Positions 1 to 8,832 of a stretch of 64,000 nucleotides of DNA are shown in pieces. A model generated the notes under the pieces. The model was not told the DNA's origin. It was given only the letters and a program-made list of their open reading frames with translations, and did not search any database. Made by a program: the position numbers and the translations under genes. Numbering within the stretch: position 1 is the first letter of the stretch; every line of letters begins with the position of its first letter. Origin of the DNA: Enterobacillus tribolii (lineage in GTDB: Bacteria; Pseudomonadota; Gammaproteobacteria; Enterobacterales; Enterobacteriaceae); the NCBI RefSeq assembly GCF_003363015.1, contig NZ_QRAP01000003.1, forward strand, positions 248,001 to 312,000. The letters run 5' to 3'.

Positions 1-188
1 CAGGTATTGCTCCACAGGCCGCCCGCGTGATATTTCTGCACCGCCCGCAGCTGTAACAGCAACCAGCCGCGGCTGTTGAACACATAGCATGAAATTGCGC
101 GATGCCGCCTGCCCTGCCGGTGCGCCTCCAGCTTCTCCATCGTTCCCGTTGGGCGGTCGTTCTCATCAACCAGAATGACGTTAATCAT
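1..188 (-). CDS. idi: Isopentenyl-diphosphate delta-isomerase type 1, N-terminal part (runs off the window)
   Basis: The first 62 codons read from an ATG at 188 and match the start of type 1 IPP isomerase, a NUDIX-fold enzyme that interconverts IPP and DMAPP. Recognisable pieces are ILVDENDRPTGTMEK near the N-terminus and the RAVQKYHAGGLWSNT segment that precedes the family's catalytic Cys. A strong ribosome site (GGAGGAG) lies 8-9 bases upstream of the ATG. The gene is cut by the window edge, so the catalytic residues are not visible. Assignment rests on remembered family sequence. Confidence 0.85.
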   Translation of the reverse strand, partial: MINVILVDENDRPTGTMEKLEAHRQGRRHRAISCYVFNSRGWLLLQLRAVQKYHAGGLWSNT

Positions 189-516
189 GGCGGATCTCCT
201 CCGATGCCAGCAGTACGCCGGAATGGTATTCATACTATTACCATAGCCTATCCGGACTATATCCATTGAATATCGCGCCATCCGCCAGCGCTTTTATGCT
301 GCGAAAAATTGCTTGCGGAGAAAAATATATCACGAAACAGATAATTCCGAGCAATACCCGACGCGGATTCCGTGATGAATATGCCCCACCGCGCGCATAT
401 GCCATCCCCCCGCAATTTCGGGATCGGGCGCATAGTTATGAATTTCAACCGATTACCGCATTTTGCATCCTGATATACTCGGTGAATTTCCAGGCGGCCA
501 GGCGCGAATCCTCATC
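189..516. other. Intergenic region between divergent idi and CYTH genes
   Basis: This 328-base stretch must hold the promoters for idi (leftward) and the CYTH gene (rightward). I see no convincing sigma-70 pair, operator or RNA gene. Short open frames on both strands here have no ribosome site and look like noise. Confidence 0.5.
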
Positions 517-1056
517 ATGACCGATCACTTTAAAGGAAAATACGAAGCGGAGCTTAAGTTCAGGATTTCAGATCCCGCGCCGATACGGGCGCGTCTGGAA
601 GCGCTGCATGCGGAACCCTTTTTGCTGGATAACCATGAGGTGGACCATTACTTCGAGTCTCCTTCAGCCACGCTGGGTAATCAGCACGTCAGCATGTGCC
701 TGCGGGAAATGCAGCCTTCCGGCATCAGGCTGTGGATCGTCAAAGGCCCCGGCCCGTCGCAGTGTGAAGCGGTCAATATCAGCGACTGCGACAAAGCCGC
801 CGTGATGCTGGAAACGCTGGGTTTTCATCCTTACTTCCGCATGGAAAAAACCCGCAGCATTTACTTTTGCCGCCAGTTCCACGTCACCCTCGACCACCTG
901 CCCAGCCTGGGGTACTTTGCCGAAGTGGCCGTGATGACCGACGATGCCGACCAGTTACGCCTCCTTTATCAACAACTGGCCCAGTTTGCCCGTGAACTGG
1001 GGCTGCGCGAACAGAACCAGGAAAAGCGCAGCTACCGCCAGCTTTTGGGGTATTAG
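517..1056 (+). CDS. CYTH-domain protein (class IV adenylate cyclase CyaB / thiamine triphosphatase type)
   Basis: A 179-residue single-domain protein. The CYTH signature ExExK is at residues 10-14 (EAELK), followed by alternating charged strands expected of the triphosphate tunnel fold. Members hydrolyse or cyclise organic triphosphates with a divalent metal; class IV adenylate cyclases and thiamine triphosphatases cannot be told apart by eye. I chose the ATG at 517 because it places ExExK at the usual distance from the start; an upstream TTG at 463 would add 18 unlikely residues. Neither start has a clear ribosome site. The stop codon overlaps the stop of the converging SDR gene by three bases. 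Confidence 0.8.
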   Translation: MTDHFKGKYEAELKFRISDPAPIRARLEALHAEPFLLDNHEVDHYFESPSATLGNQHVSMCLREMQPSGIRLWIVKGPGPSQCEAVNISDCDKAAVMLETLGFHPYFRMEKTRSIYFCRQFHVTLDHLPSLGYFAEVAVMTDDADQLRLLYQQLAQFARELGLREQNQEKRSYRQLLGY

Positions 1057-1916
1057 TCCGGCACTTCACTGCCCGCAGACAACGCCGGAGAAAATTCGCG
1101 TACCCGCAGGGTCAGGAAGTCTTGCCGTTTCACCTCTTTTTGCGCACTCAACAGCACATCCAGATCGTCATACACTGTCAGATAACGGCCGCTGAGCGCC
1201 GAATAGCCGCCGCCGCACAGCTGCGCAACGTGCTCAGCCCCCTTTTCCGGCTCTACCGTCCGGCCCGCCAGGTGCTCTTCCCTACACCATTCCAGCAGCT
1301 TCGCTTTCATGCTTTCCCCGGGAACGTCACTTTGCTGTAAGTCCATAGACATACCAACAGAATGGATCAGGCCGGGATGGTAAGCGAACAGCGACACATG
1401 GTGCCCCCGTACTTCCACGGCCAGATTCTCCGTCAGTTTGATGATGGCCGCCTTGGAGACGGAGTAAGAGGAGCAGGTCGGCCAGCGGAATACCCCGGCG
1501 TTGCTGGCGATGTTGATGATCGTTCCCCGCTCGCGGGCAATCATATAATCCAGTACGGCATGCGAGCACAGCACGGTGCCTTTCAGGTTGATGTCCAGCG
1601 CCTCGTACCACTCCAGCGGCGTGCTGCGCCAGAAATAGTCCACCGGCCCCAAAACCCCCGCATTGTTGACCAATGCCTCAACGGGCCCGAAGCGGCGCTC
1701 AATTTCCGCAAACGCATCCCGCACCTGACCGGCATCCGTGACGTCGAAAGCGATGCTTTCTGTACCATGGCCGATTTCCGCCGCGCTGCGGCTCAGCGTT
1801 TCCGGATCGCGCCCGGTAATGACTACCCTGGCGCCGGATTGCGCCAACCGCCGGGCAAACACGCGGCCCAGGCCGCGTCCGCCGCCTGTAACAACAACAA
1901 GGGATTGATTCAGCAT
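1053..1916 (-). CDS. Short-chain dehydrogenase/reductase (SDR), substrate unknown
   Basis: A 287-residue classical SDR. The nucleotide-binding motif TGGGRGLG is at residues 10-17, NNAG follows at about residue 85, and the catalytic Ser/Tyr/Lys are in SSYSVSK near residue 155. The ATG at 1916 is supported by AGGAGA 8 bases upstream; a longer frame to 1994 is possible but has no ribosome site. It stands alone between the CYTH gene and tynA, so context gives no substrate. It is probably cytosolic and NAD(P)-dependent. Confidence 0.85.
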   Translation of the reverse strand: MLNQSLVVVTGGGRGLGRVFARRLAQSGARVVITGRDPETLSRSAAEIGHGTESIAFDVTDAGQVRDAFAEIERRFGPVEALVNNAGVLGPVDYFWRSTPLEWYEALDINLKGTVLCSHAVLDYMIARERGTIINIASNAGVFRWPTCSSYSVSKAAIIKLTENLAVEVRGHHVSLFAYHPGLIHSVGMSMDLQQSDVPGESMKAKLLEWCREEHLAGRTVEPEKGAEHVAQLCGGGYSALSGRYLTVYDDLDVLLSAQKEVKRQDFLTLRVREFSPALSAGSEVPD

Positions 1917-2114
1917 GCCGGTATCTCCTGTTTCATCGTCCGGATTCAGACATAAAACAGCGTAGCCCAGCGGGGAAATAATGATCTTGATCACAAAAAA
2001 ATTGCCGGATCGTGAATGCAGAAATCAAGGCAGGGAGTGTTTTTGAATGACGGAAAAAATCATTAGCAATATTTATTATTACCGATGGGTAATCACATCG
2101 CTATAAAATGCTGT

Positions 2115-2147
2115 GCTAAGTTCCCGGCATGCTGCCGGGAGCTTAGC
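2115..2147. terminator. Strong inverted repeat between tynA and the SDR gene
   Basis: Arms GCTAAG-TCCCGGCA and TGCCGGGA-CTTAGC form a long stem with a three-base loop just beyond the 3' end of tynA. There is no immediate U-tract on either strand, so it is either a weak terminator or an mRNA-stabilising hairpin. Confidence 0.45.
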
Positions 2148-2171
2148 GTGATGGCATTATGTCACCGGAAA

Positions 2172-4463
2172 TCACTTATCACTTTTACGCTGCCCGCGGG
2201 GGCCCAGCGTCGGCGTTTCATCAAAGAAATTCCACGGTTTAAGCAACGCATGCACCCACTCCGTCGGCATAATCGGCCACTCTTCCGCCCGCGCTACGTG
2301 CGTGGTGCCGGTGGTCAGCCAAACAACGTTATCCGTATTGCTGATGGACTGATTATCGGTAACGTATTGCCCCAGGCCGGTGTCATGTATTGAACGGTTG
2401 GGGTACTTCCCTTCCGGATAGCGTTCATCCGGGTTGTAACGGGTAATCCACAGCTGGCGATCCATAAAGCTCAGGCGATGGTAAATCCACTCATCCTTGC
2501 CGAAGTTGGCGCCTTTGGCGATGGGATGCGTACCACCGGCGTACGGAATAAGCTGGTAAGAAACCGGGTTCCCCATCCGGTTCAGCCGGTTGGTATTACT
2601 CAGCAAGCGAATGGTGGAGGGATCGAATTTCTGCGCCGCCTGCTGCTCGGTATCCACGTTCACCTGATCCACCTGCATGGTACTGGTGCGCGGGCCGCCG
2701 CGATCGTTAGGCTTCACGTCCGGGTTCACTTCTACCAGGCTGTTGTTCTCACCATCCACGTCCATATCCAGCCGGAAGTTGTAGATATGCTGGTGCGTGG
2801 TGCCGACGATATTGTGATCGATCAGGGTGCCGTAGCGGGTATCCTCTTTCGCCGTCGGGTCCTGCATGGTGCGTGCCTTCACGCCTTTGACGGCTTCAAT
2901 ACCGGTGGCGCCGGCGTCGATACCGATTACGCCGTTGTCATGGAAAACCCAGTCGAAGATGTAATCGTAGTTCCCCACCGTGCTGATCCAGCGCACCACC
3001 AGCTCGCGCCGCTCGGTGCTGACGTTGGGTTGCCCCATCTCCTGATGCTTATATTCCGGCCCGGCATAGCGTTCGAAAATGGCAATGGCGCGCGGAATGG
3101 TGGTAGGCGTGCCGGTGTAGTCGGCGATGGTTTCATCCAGCAGTACCGCATTCTCCGGCGCGTCTTTACCCAGGGCGATGGGCGAAGTCAGCGTTCCCAT
3201 CCCGTAGTCGCCGGCATCCAGATACGCCTTGAAGTACCAGCCGATATCCGGATCGCCGTACGGCACAATCATGCCGCCCAGCGAACCCTCATACATCACC
3301 TGACGCTTTTTGCCGCGATCGTTATAGGTGACCGTGGAGATAATAGGCCCCACGCGTGAGTTCAGCCGCAGGTGGAAATCCCAGTTTTGCCAGTGAAGCG
3401 TATGGCCGGTGATGGTGTAGTTCTTGCCTTCCGGCTCGATGATGTCCAGAGGCTTAACCCGCGCCGCCGTGCGATCGCGCCCGTCGTAGGGCCTCGGCGC
3501 CATCGGCACCGGAATAACCTGACCTTCTTCTATCTTGATGATTTTCTTCTGTTGCAGATCGACCACCGCTACCAGGTTTTCAATCGGATGCGCCCAGTAG
3601 TTGCCGTCGCCGACATCCAGGTAGCTCACGACTTTCAGCAGGCGCTGATCCTGCGTCAGCCCGTCTTTGCCGTCGAAGTAACCGACCGTCAGCGGCGTCG
3701 TAATGACTTTCGTCGGATCCTGAATACCGCGTTTCTTCAGCACCGCCGCATATTCCTGGCTGGCGTTGATGATGGACTGCACGCTGGTGAAATCATCCAG
3801 CACCACCATGCCCTGTGCATCTTTCAGCGGCGTCCAGGACACCAGTTTTTTGTCTTTCAGATCCACGACGCCTTCAACCACGTGGATACCGTCAAGCAAC
3901 GTAACGTCCGCCTGACGCGGCGCGCTAACCGCCCCGCCCTTGAGCACGAAATTCCACACCTGCTCCTTCGGCGGCTCGCGCAGGGAAATTTCGGTGAAAC
4001 GCAGCGCGCCGGGCAGCTTGCCGGACGCCTTCACCACCTCCACGGCGGTCTTGATCTCATCCGCGCTCAGGGGGTTAAGCGGATGCGCACGCTGCTCCAC
4101 GGCGAACGTCTGATCCAGACCGGACTGGAAAACATCATTGATAAATTCGTCGTAAATATAGGCCGTTTTCCCTTTCAGAATCACCGGCGCCTGAAGTTTC
4201 AGCGGCTTGCCGTTTACGATGGCCTCATGGGCATCGGGCTTCACCTTAACGTACGCGCCGTCTTTAATGATGGTAAACATACGGGCATAGTCATCCCACT
4301 GCACGGTGGCGCCGAAGTCCGTCAGGGTTTTCTCCATCGGCACCCTATGCACGGCCGCGCCGTGCGCCCCGGCGGCAGGCACCCAGCCAACGGAAGCCAT
4401 CATACCGGCGGCCAGCGCAATCGCTGCGGGCAGACGTTTTTTAGTCATTATCTTTCGTAACAC
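2172..4463 (-). CDS. tynA: Primary-amine oxidase (copper, topaquinone), periplasmic
   Basis: A 763-residue copper amine oxidase of TynA type, which oxidises phenylethylamine, tyramine and similar amines to aldehyde, ammonia and H2O2 in the periplasm. A Sec signal peptide (KKR, hydrophobic stretch, AAGAHG) covers about residues 1-35, followed by the enterobacterial N-terminal D1 domain. The TPQ precursor Tyr is in GNYDY near residue 500. The copper histidines are in THQHIYNF and in the later GTTHVARAEEWP. The start is a GTG at 4463 with GAGGTG 7 bases upstream; an internal ATG at 4448 is the alternative. It lies downstream of feaR on the same strand. The partner aldehyde dehydrogenase feaB is not in the window. 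Confidence 0.95.
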   Translation of the reverse strand: MLRKIMTKKRLPAAIALAAGMMASVGWVPAAGAHGAAVHRVPMEKTLTDFGATVQWDDYARMFTIIKDGAYVKVKPDAHEAIVNGKPLKLQAPVILKGKTAYIYDEFINDVFQSGLDQTFAVEQRAHPLNPLSADEIKTAVEVVKASGKLPGALRFTEISLREPPKEQVWNFVLKGGAVSAPRQADVTLLDGIHVVEGVVDLKDKKLVSWTPLKDAQGMVVLDDFTSVQSIINASQEYAAVLKKRGIQDPTKVITTPLTVGYFDGKDGLTQDQRLLKVVSYLDVGDGNYWAHPIENLVAVVDLQQKKIIKIEEGQVIPVPMAPRPYDGRDRTAARVKPLDIIEPEGKNYTITGHTLHWQNWDFHLRLNSRVGPIISTVTYNDRGKKRQVMYEGSLGGMIVPYGDPDIGWYFKAYLDAGDYGMGTLTSPIALGKDAPENAVLLDETIADYTGTPTTIPRAIAIFERYAGPEYKHQEMGQPNVSTERRELVVRWISTVGNYDYIFDWVFHDNGVIGIDAGATGIEAVKGVKARTMQDPTAKEDTRYGTLIDHNIVGTTHQHIYNFRLDMDVDGENNSLVEVNPDVKPNDRGGPRTSTMQVDQVNVDTEQQAAQKFDPSTIRLLSNTNRLNRMGNPVSYQLIPYAGGTHPIAKGANFGKDEWIYHRLSFMDRQLWITRYNPDERYPEGKYPNRSIHDTGLGQYVTDNQSISNTDNVVWLTTGTTHVARAEEWPIMPTEWVHALLKPWNFFDETPTLGPRGQRKSDK

Positions 4464-4573
4464 GATTATTCACCTCGCCACAAATCTAACGGCACGTATC
4501 CCAACGCGGTCGACTGAAGAACGGATTTCCGATCCGTTTGGTTAAAACATTACCAAGCACGCCGCAGCGTTGT

Positions 4574-4610
4574 TTTGTTGTGTTTGCCAATCCTTTTGTC
4601 ATCCGTGCCA
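4574..4610 (-). promoter_or_regulatory. Tandem FeaR-type operators upstream of tynA
   Basis: Reading the minus strand, TGGCA-CGGATGAC-AAA (4610-4595) and TGGCA-AACACAAC-AAA (4589-4574) both fit the reported E. coli FeaR motif TGNCA-N8-AAA. They are direct repeats exactly 21 bases apart, two helical turns, as expected for an AraC-family activator. A possible -10 (TAATGT, 4553-4548) follows, which would place the downstream copy over the -35. Confidence 0.6.
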
Positions 4611-4662
4611 ATTTCACGGCAACGGGCGAAGTCATGGCCGGGCCGCGCGTTTTAGCCATGTT

Positions 4663-5571
4663 TCAGCCATATTGTTTACGGTATTCGCTGGGCGAAACCC
4701 CGAAGCGGGTCTTGAATGCGCGGGAGAAGTGGCTGTAATCGATAAAGCCCCAGGCATAGCCGACGGTGGACATTTTTTGCCGCCCGGATGACGTTCTTAA
4801 CGACTGAGCGCACAGGTCAAGACGACGGTTGCGGATGTACTGCGCCACCACCAGCCCCTGGCGGGCAAACATGCGGTACAGGCCGCGCAGCGAAACGCCG
4901 ATCTCTCCGGCAACCCATGCCGGGGAAAGCGTGTCGGCCTGAATATGTTTATCAATCAGTTCAACGGCGCGCCGGAATGCCCGGTCATGCAGGTTTTCCC
5001 CGTCGCAGTGATTCATCACCGCCGGCCTGAGCAGGCTGGCGACGGCCTCCAGCACGGCCTCGCTCTCCGGGCGGCTCAGCCCCGGATTACGCAGGCTCTC
5101 CGTTATCAACTGCCGGCCCAGCTTCACCACGCTCATTTCTGCGGGCAGACGCAGAGCACATACCGGCGTGCCGTTACCCGGCGTTTGCTCCAGGCAACGG
5201 CGCGGAAGTAACAGGGAGATCTGGCGGGAACCGGTGCTGAAAATGAAGTTGCTGGGGCGTGCGGCGTCAATCAGGGTAACGTCGCCCGGCTGCATCACGG
5301 CGCGGTGGTTCCCCTGCTCCATCACCGCCTGTCCGCCAAGCTGAAAAACCGTGAAGTAGTGCCCGTCGTCGCTTTGCGCGACTTCACGCACGGTACGGTA
5401 CAGGCGGGTCTGGCGGATATCCACGACGCTCATACGCAGCGCGTGCGTCCGGCACTCCTGAACGTCGCCGCTGAAGTGATCGCCCAGCGTGGCGGCGCAA
5501 AACCGCCCGCAGGCACGGTTGATCTTATTAATCCATTCCTCAAAGCGGGCATCCCTGTGCGGTACTGACAT
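4663..5571 (-). CDS. feaR: AraC-family transcriptional activator FeaR
   Basis: About 302 residues. An N-terminal cupin-like sensor domain (VFQLGGQAVMEQGNH, TLIDAARPSNF) is followed by two helix-turn-helix units at the C-terminus (VAGEIGVSLRGLYRMF; WGFIDYSHFSRAFKTRFGVSPSEYRKQYG). FeaR activates tynA and feaB in response to aromatic amines and their aldehydes. Several starts lie close together (GTG 5589, ATG 5580, 5577, 5571); the GGGAG ribosome site best fits the ATG at 5577 or 5571. It directly precedes tynA on the same strand, unlike the E. coli arrangement. Confidence 0.9.
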   Translation of the reverse strand: MSVPHRDARFEEWINKINRACGRFCAATLGDHFSGDVQECRTHALRMSVVDIRQTRLYRTVREVAQSDDGHYFTVFQLGGQAVMEQGNHRAVMQPGDVTLIDAARPSNFIFSTGSRQISLLLPRRCLEQTPGNGTPVCALRLPAEMSVVKLGRQLITESLRNPGLSRPESEAVLEAVASLLRPAVMNHCDGENLHDRAFRRAVELIDKHIQADTLSPAWVAGEIGVSLRGLYRMFARQGLVVAQYIRNRRLDLCAQSLRTSSGRQKMSTVGYAWGFIDYSHFSRAFKTRFGVSPSEYRKQYG

Positions 5572-5754
5572 TGTCATCATCTCTCCCACCGCCGGAGCCG
5601 GCGTTCGGTTTTTCAGGCTTCCCGCAGGCCGCTTGCGGACAAGGGTGAATTAGCCCAAGGTTAATTCACAATAAATTAACCTAAATTTAACTCAATTTTT
5701 AACTGAGAGAGGAAAACGGCGAGAGAGATCACATACCGCGTAAAGCAACCGGGC

Positions 5755-6381
5755 TCAGCGTGACTCCCCGCCAAGGAGCCGCATCAGCTTGGCCAACTCC
5801 TCAGCGCACATCGTGGATTTGGATTTCTCTATCTTCAGGTTGTCGCCCGTCATGATGTAGGCAGGCAACAAACGGATGCCCTGCCAGAAAAGTTCGCAAT
5901 GGCGCAATTTGTAGGTTGAAACCGCAGGCAGGGCATTTTTGCCGGTTTCGCTTTTCGCCAGCATATTGAATGCCTTTCTTGCCACATCACCCGCCAGCAT
6001 GACGGCCTGCAATGACGGAAACAGCGCCAGCTCGCGCCGCAACAGCGGAACATAGCGTTCAACCTCCGCAGAACCTGGCGTCTGGCACGTTTTGGGGCAC
6101 TTCAGTACGCTGGTTAAATAGATGCCGCCGGCGGTGATGTCTTCCAGCGAATTTACCGCCGCGCCGGCCAGATGAAACAGGGAAAGCAGTGATACCTGAT
6201 AGGGGGAAGCGGCATCACCGTAAAAGTCGAGCGCCGGTTGCGCGGCCACCGTTTCATTGATGATGACGGCCCTGATGTGGCCGGGATCGACAGGAAATGC
6301 CGGTAAGTAGGCGAGTATCTCCGCCGCCTGCGCATCAAAAGTTTCGGTAATAAACGGAGCCAGGCTTTCCCTGATATTCAT
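5755..6381 (-). CDS. Uracil-DNA glycosylase superfamily-like protein
   Basis: A 208-residue protein with elements of the UDG fold: a water-activating-loop-like segment AVIINETVA near residue 40, the strand TSVLKCPKTC near residue 90 (compare TNVVKC in family 4/5 enzymes), and LAGDVARKAF. The classical HPS loop is not obvious; a late PAYIMTGDN takes its place. It may be a divergent or specialised member, and activity is uncertain. Its ATG overlaps the stop of the upstream grpB-like gene (ATGA), so the two are translationally coupled. Confidence 0.6.
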   Translation of the reverse strand: MNIRESLAPFITETFDAQAAEILAYLPAFPVDPGHIRAVIINETVAAQPALDFYGDAASPYQVSLLSLFHLAGAAVNSLEDITAGGIYLTSVLKCPKTCQTPGSAEVERYVPLLRRELALFPSLQAVMLAGDVARKAFNMLAKSETGKNALPAVSTYKLRHCELFWQGIRLLPAYIMTGDNLKIEKSKSTMCAEELAKLMRLLGGESR

Positions 6382-6962
6382 GACGCCTCATCTTCTTGTT
6401 CCGCCGCAGCCAGATCGACAATCCGCCGGACAAACGCCGATTTCCCTGCCGTATAGGCTTCGCGATCGTAATGGAAACGTTCGGCCAGCCCGGTTTTCAG
6501 CGCGGCGTACTCACGCCGCGCCTCATCATGGCGCAGAAGATAGTCACGAAACAACACCTCATCACGATCGCCCCAGCGGCGGATATGCAGATGAACGCCC
6601 GGAAACGTCATGCCCTGCAGCGAATAGCCTTTAACGAACATCAGATGCAGCCTTTCCGGGTGCCCCTGCTGTGGGGTGTAGAAATATCCCGTCGCCACAA
6701 TGCCGTCAATCAACGCCTTTTCGTCGCGGCAGGCTTTGATCTCCACCAGGATATCAATGATAGGCTTGGCAACGATGCCGGGAATCGACGTGCTGCCGAC
6801 GTGGTGGACCGCAGCCTCATACCCCCGCAAAACAGGAGCCAGCACGTTCGCCTCACGCCGGAATACGCTCACCCACGCCTCATCATGGCCGCTCAGCGTC
6901 ACGGGAAACAGCTTTCCCAACTCCGCCGTGCTCATTGCTCCCAGAATCTTTGCTTCATCCAT
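6378..6962 (-). CDS. GrpB-family protein (UPF0157, nucleotidyltransferase fold)
   Basis: A 194-residue GrpB/UPF0157 protein. The family signature HVGSTSIPGIVAKPIIDI is near residues 53-70, with the catalytic-type acidic residue in IDI. HLHIRRWGDRDEVLFRDYLLRH follows. These proteins are related to nucleotidyltransferases, but the physiological substrate is not established. The ATG at 6962 has GGAGGCG upstream. The gene forms a two-gene unit with the UDG-like gene and is divergent from the ABC-F gene. Confidence 0.85.
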   Translation of the reverse strand: MDEAKILGAMSTAELGKLFPVTLSGHDEAWVSVFRREANVLAPVLRGYEAAVHHVGSTSIPGIVAKPIIDILVEIKACRDEKALIDGIVATGYFYTPQQGHPERLHLMFVKGYSLQGMTFPGVHLHIRRWGDRDEVLFRDYLLRHDEARREYAALKTGLAERFHYDREAYTAGKSAFVRRIVDLAAAEQEDEAS

Positions 6963-7016
6963 TGTCGCCTCCGTGATTCACCCTGCGCCGAAACAGTATA
7001 AAGTTTGTTCAATTTC

Positions 7017-7046
7017 TTGACGATAACGACACATGCACTTTATAGT
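7017..7046 (+). promoter_or_regulatory. Sigma-70-like promoter of the ABC-F gene
   Basis: TTGACG (7017-7022) and TATAGT (7041-7046) are separated by 18 bases. Transcription would start near 7053, giving a leader of about 120 bases before the ABC-F start codon. Confidence 0.55.
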
Positions 7047-7071
7047 CCGTTAGTTTTCCGAGCTTATACAG

Positions 7072-7173
7072 GAGTGCCCCACCCAAATGAACAAATGATG
7101 CCCATACGTTGACGATTGGCCCGCGCTTAGCGCCGCGGCCGTGTTATGGCATGCATCATTATTGGGGGCACTC
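7072..7173 (+). promoter_or_regulatory. Structured leader with two tiny upstream ORFs, likely translational attenuator
   Basis: GAGTGCCCC (7072-7080) is perfectly complementary to GGGGCACTC (7165-7173), which contains the ribosome site of the ABC-F gene and abuts its ATG. Between the arms are two overlapping mini-ORFs, MNK (7087-7098, with AGGAG at 7070) and MMPIR (7095-7112), and a GC-rich inner hairpin around 7117-7140. Stalling on the mini-ORFs could free the downstream ribosome site, as in known ribosome-protection ABC-F genes. The structure is seen; the regulation is inferred. Confidence 0.5.
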
Positions 7174-8832
7174 ATGGCGCCATTTGCCGCATCCGCTTCA
7201 TCTTCATCCGAAATCTCCATTCACCTGCATCAGGCCGCATTAACGCTTCCTGACGGGCGGTGCATTTTGCATCCCTCATCCTTTGCTTTTTACGAACTCC
7301 GCTATGCCATCGTCGGGCCAAATGGCTCAGGCAAAACGCTGCTGGGAGAATTACTGATGGGCCTGCGCACGCCCAGCGCCGGGCGCGTGGAGCGGCACGG
7401 CAGATGGTATTACGTTCGCCAGCAACCTGAAGCCGGCTTGCCCGCCGGAGCACAGGTGATCGATCTGCTGGGGCTGGCGCCCTGGTTCCGCGCGCTGGAA
7501 CGGGTGGAACGCGGGGAACCGGAGGACGGCGACATCGACGCCCTTGACGGCCGCTGGCAGCTGCGTGAACACGCCGCGGAGGCGCTGGCGGCGGCGGGTT
7601 TATCCGGCCTGCATGCGCAATCCCCGCTGGCGCGCCTCAGCGGCGGAGAGCGGACCCGCATCGCGTTGGCCGGGGCATTCCTGTCCGGCGCTGACGGCTT
7701 ATTACTGGATGAACCCAGTAACCACCTTGATGCCGGAGCGCGTACGTGGCTGAGCAACCAGCTTCAGCGCTGGCCGGGGCATATCATCACGATCAGTCAC
7801 GACCGGGCGCTGCTGGAGCAGATTCCGGTTACCGTCGCCCTGCAAGCGGAGCGGCTTGCCCGCCACGGCGGCAACTATGCGTCCTGGCAGTCGGCCGTAC
7901 GCCAGCAGCAGGCGGCAATCAGCGCGGAGCTGGATCATCTGCGGGCCGAACGTAAACGGGCTTCCCGCGAACGGAGTGCGGCGCACGACGCCCAGCAACG
8001 CCGCCATGCCCACAACCAGCGGCAGGGTTCGCAGGCCAACCTCGACGGATTGACCAAAGGGCGCAGAAAAGACGGCGCGCAAGCCTACGACGGGCGGGAA
8101 ACGCAGAAACGGGAACAGCAGCGGCAAAACCTGGATAACGAAGTACGGGAAACATTCTCCCGCCTGTTGCCGGATACGGGCGTCGTACTGGCTCTGCCCC
8201 AAAGCCACGTTCCGGCTAACCGCCGCGTGCTGACCTGTGAACGGCTTCGTCTTCCCTGCCATCCGCCGTCATTTCCTGCCCTGGATCTGTGCCTGAACGG
8301 CCCGGTGCGCATCGGCATCACGGGGCCGAACGGCGCAGGGAAAAGCACGTTTCTGGACCTCGTGGCCGGAGAGTTGCGTCCGGTGCACGGCCGTTGCGAA
8401 ACCGGCGTCCGCTGCGCCAGGATTGATCAAAACGCCAGCGCTTATCTCCCCGCGGCGCTGAGCGTATTGCAGGCCCTGAGCCGGCTGAATTCCCCGCTTA
8501 CGGAAAGCGAGCTGCGCACCCGCCTTGCGCAGCTCGGGCTGGCGGCCGACACCGTTACCCGCCCTTCAGCCCATTACAGCGGAGGCGAGCGTATGAAGGC
8601 GGCATTAGCCTGCGCCCTGTGGGGGAGCGAACCGGCTCAGCTATTGCTGCTTGACGAACCGGGCAATCATCTTGACCTGCCTGCACTGGAGGCGCTGGAA
8701 CATGCGCTTATCGCCTATCCCGGCGCGCTGATGGTGGTATCTCATGACACGCATTTTTTGAATGCGCTGGCGCTGACGCACCGGTTGCACATCGGACCCG
8801 GCGGTTGGCGCCTTGAACCGGTTTCAGGATGA
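7174..8832 (+). CDS. ABC-F family ATPase (ribosome-associated, possible antibiotic-resistance type)
   Basis: A 552-residue protein with two ATPase domains and no membrane segment, the ABC-F layout. Domain 1 has Walker A GPNGSGKT, signature LSGGE and Walker B LLLDEPSNHLD. Domain 2 has GPNGAGKS, YSGGE and LLLDEPGNHLD. A charged Arg/Gln/Ala-rich linker of about 85 residues between them is the ribosome-contacting PtIM region. ABC-F proteins act on the ribosome as translation or antibiotic-protection factors. I chose the ATG at 7174 (GGGGG just upstream) over an upstream GTG at 7141. It is divergent from the grpB-like gene. I cannot assign it to Uup, EttA, YbiT or YheS. Confidence 0.85.
   Translation: MAPFAASASSSSEISIHLHQAALTLPDGRCILHPSSFAFYELRYAIVGPNGSGKTLLGELLMGLRTPSAGRVERHGRWYYVRQQPEAGLPAGAQVIDLLGLAPWFRALERVERGEPEDGDIDALDGRWQLREHAAEALAAAGLSGLHAQSPLARLSGGERTRIALAGAFLSGADGLLLDEPSNHLDAGARTWLSNQLQRWPGHIITISHDRALLEQIPVTVALQAERLARHGGNYASWQSAVRQQQAAISAELDHLRAERKRASRERSAAHDAQQRRHAHNQRQGSQANLDGLTKGRRKDGAQAYDGRETQKREQQRQNLDNEVRETFSRLLPDTGVVLALPQSHVPANRRVLTCERLRLPCHPPSFPALDLCLNGPVRIGITGPNGAGKSTFLDLVAGELRPVHGRCETGVRCARIDQNASAYLPAALSVLQALSRLNSPLTESELRTRLAQLGLAADTVTRPSAHYSGGERMKAALACALWGSEPAQLLLLDEPGNHLDLPALEALEHALIAYPGALMVVSHDTHFLNALALTHRLHIGPGGWRLEPVSG

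Noticed and set aside
3372-4460. Long rightward open frame opposite tynA
   Set aside because: High-GC shadow of a well-identified gene; the same applies to long antisense frames over tpl, gpmI, kbl and coaBC.
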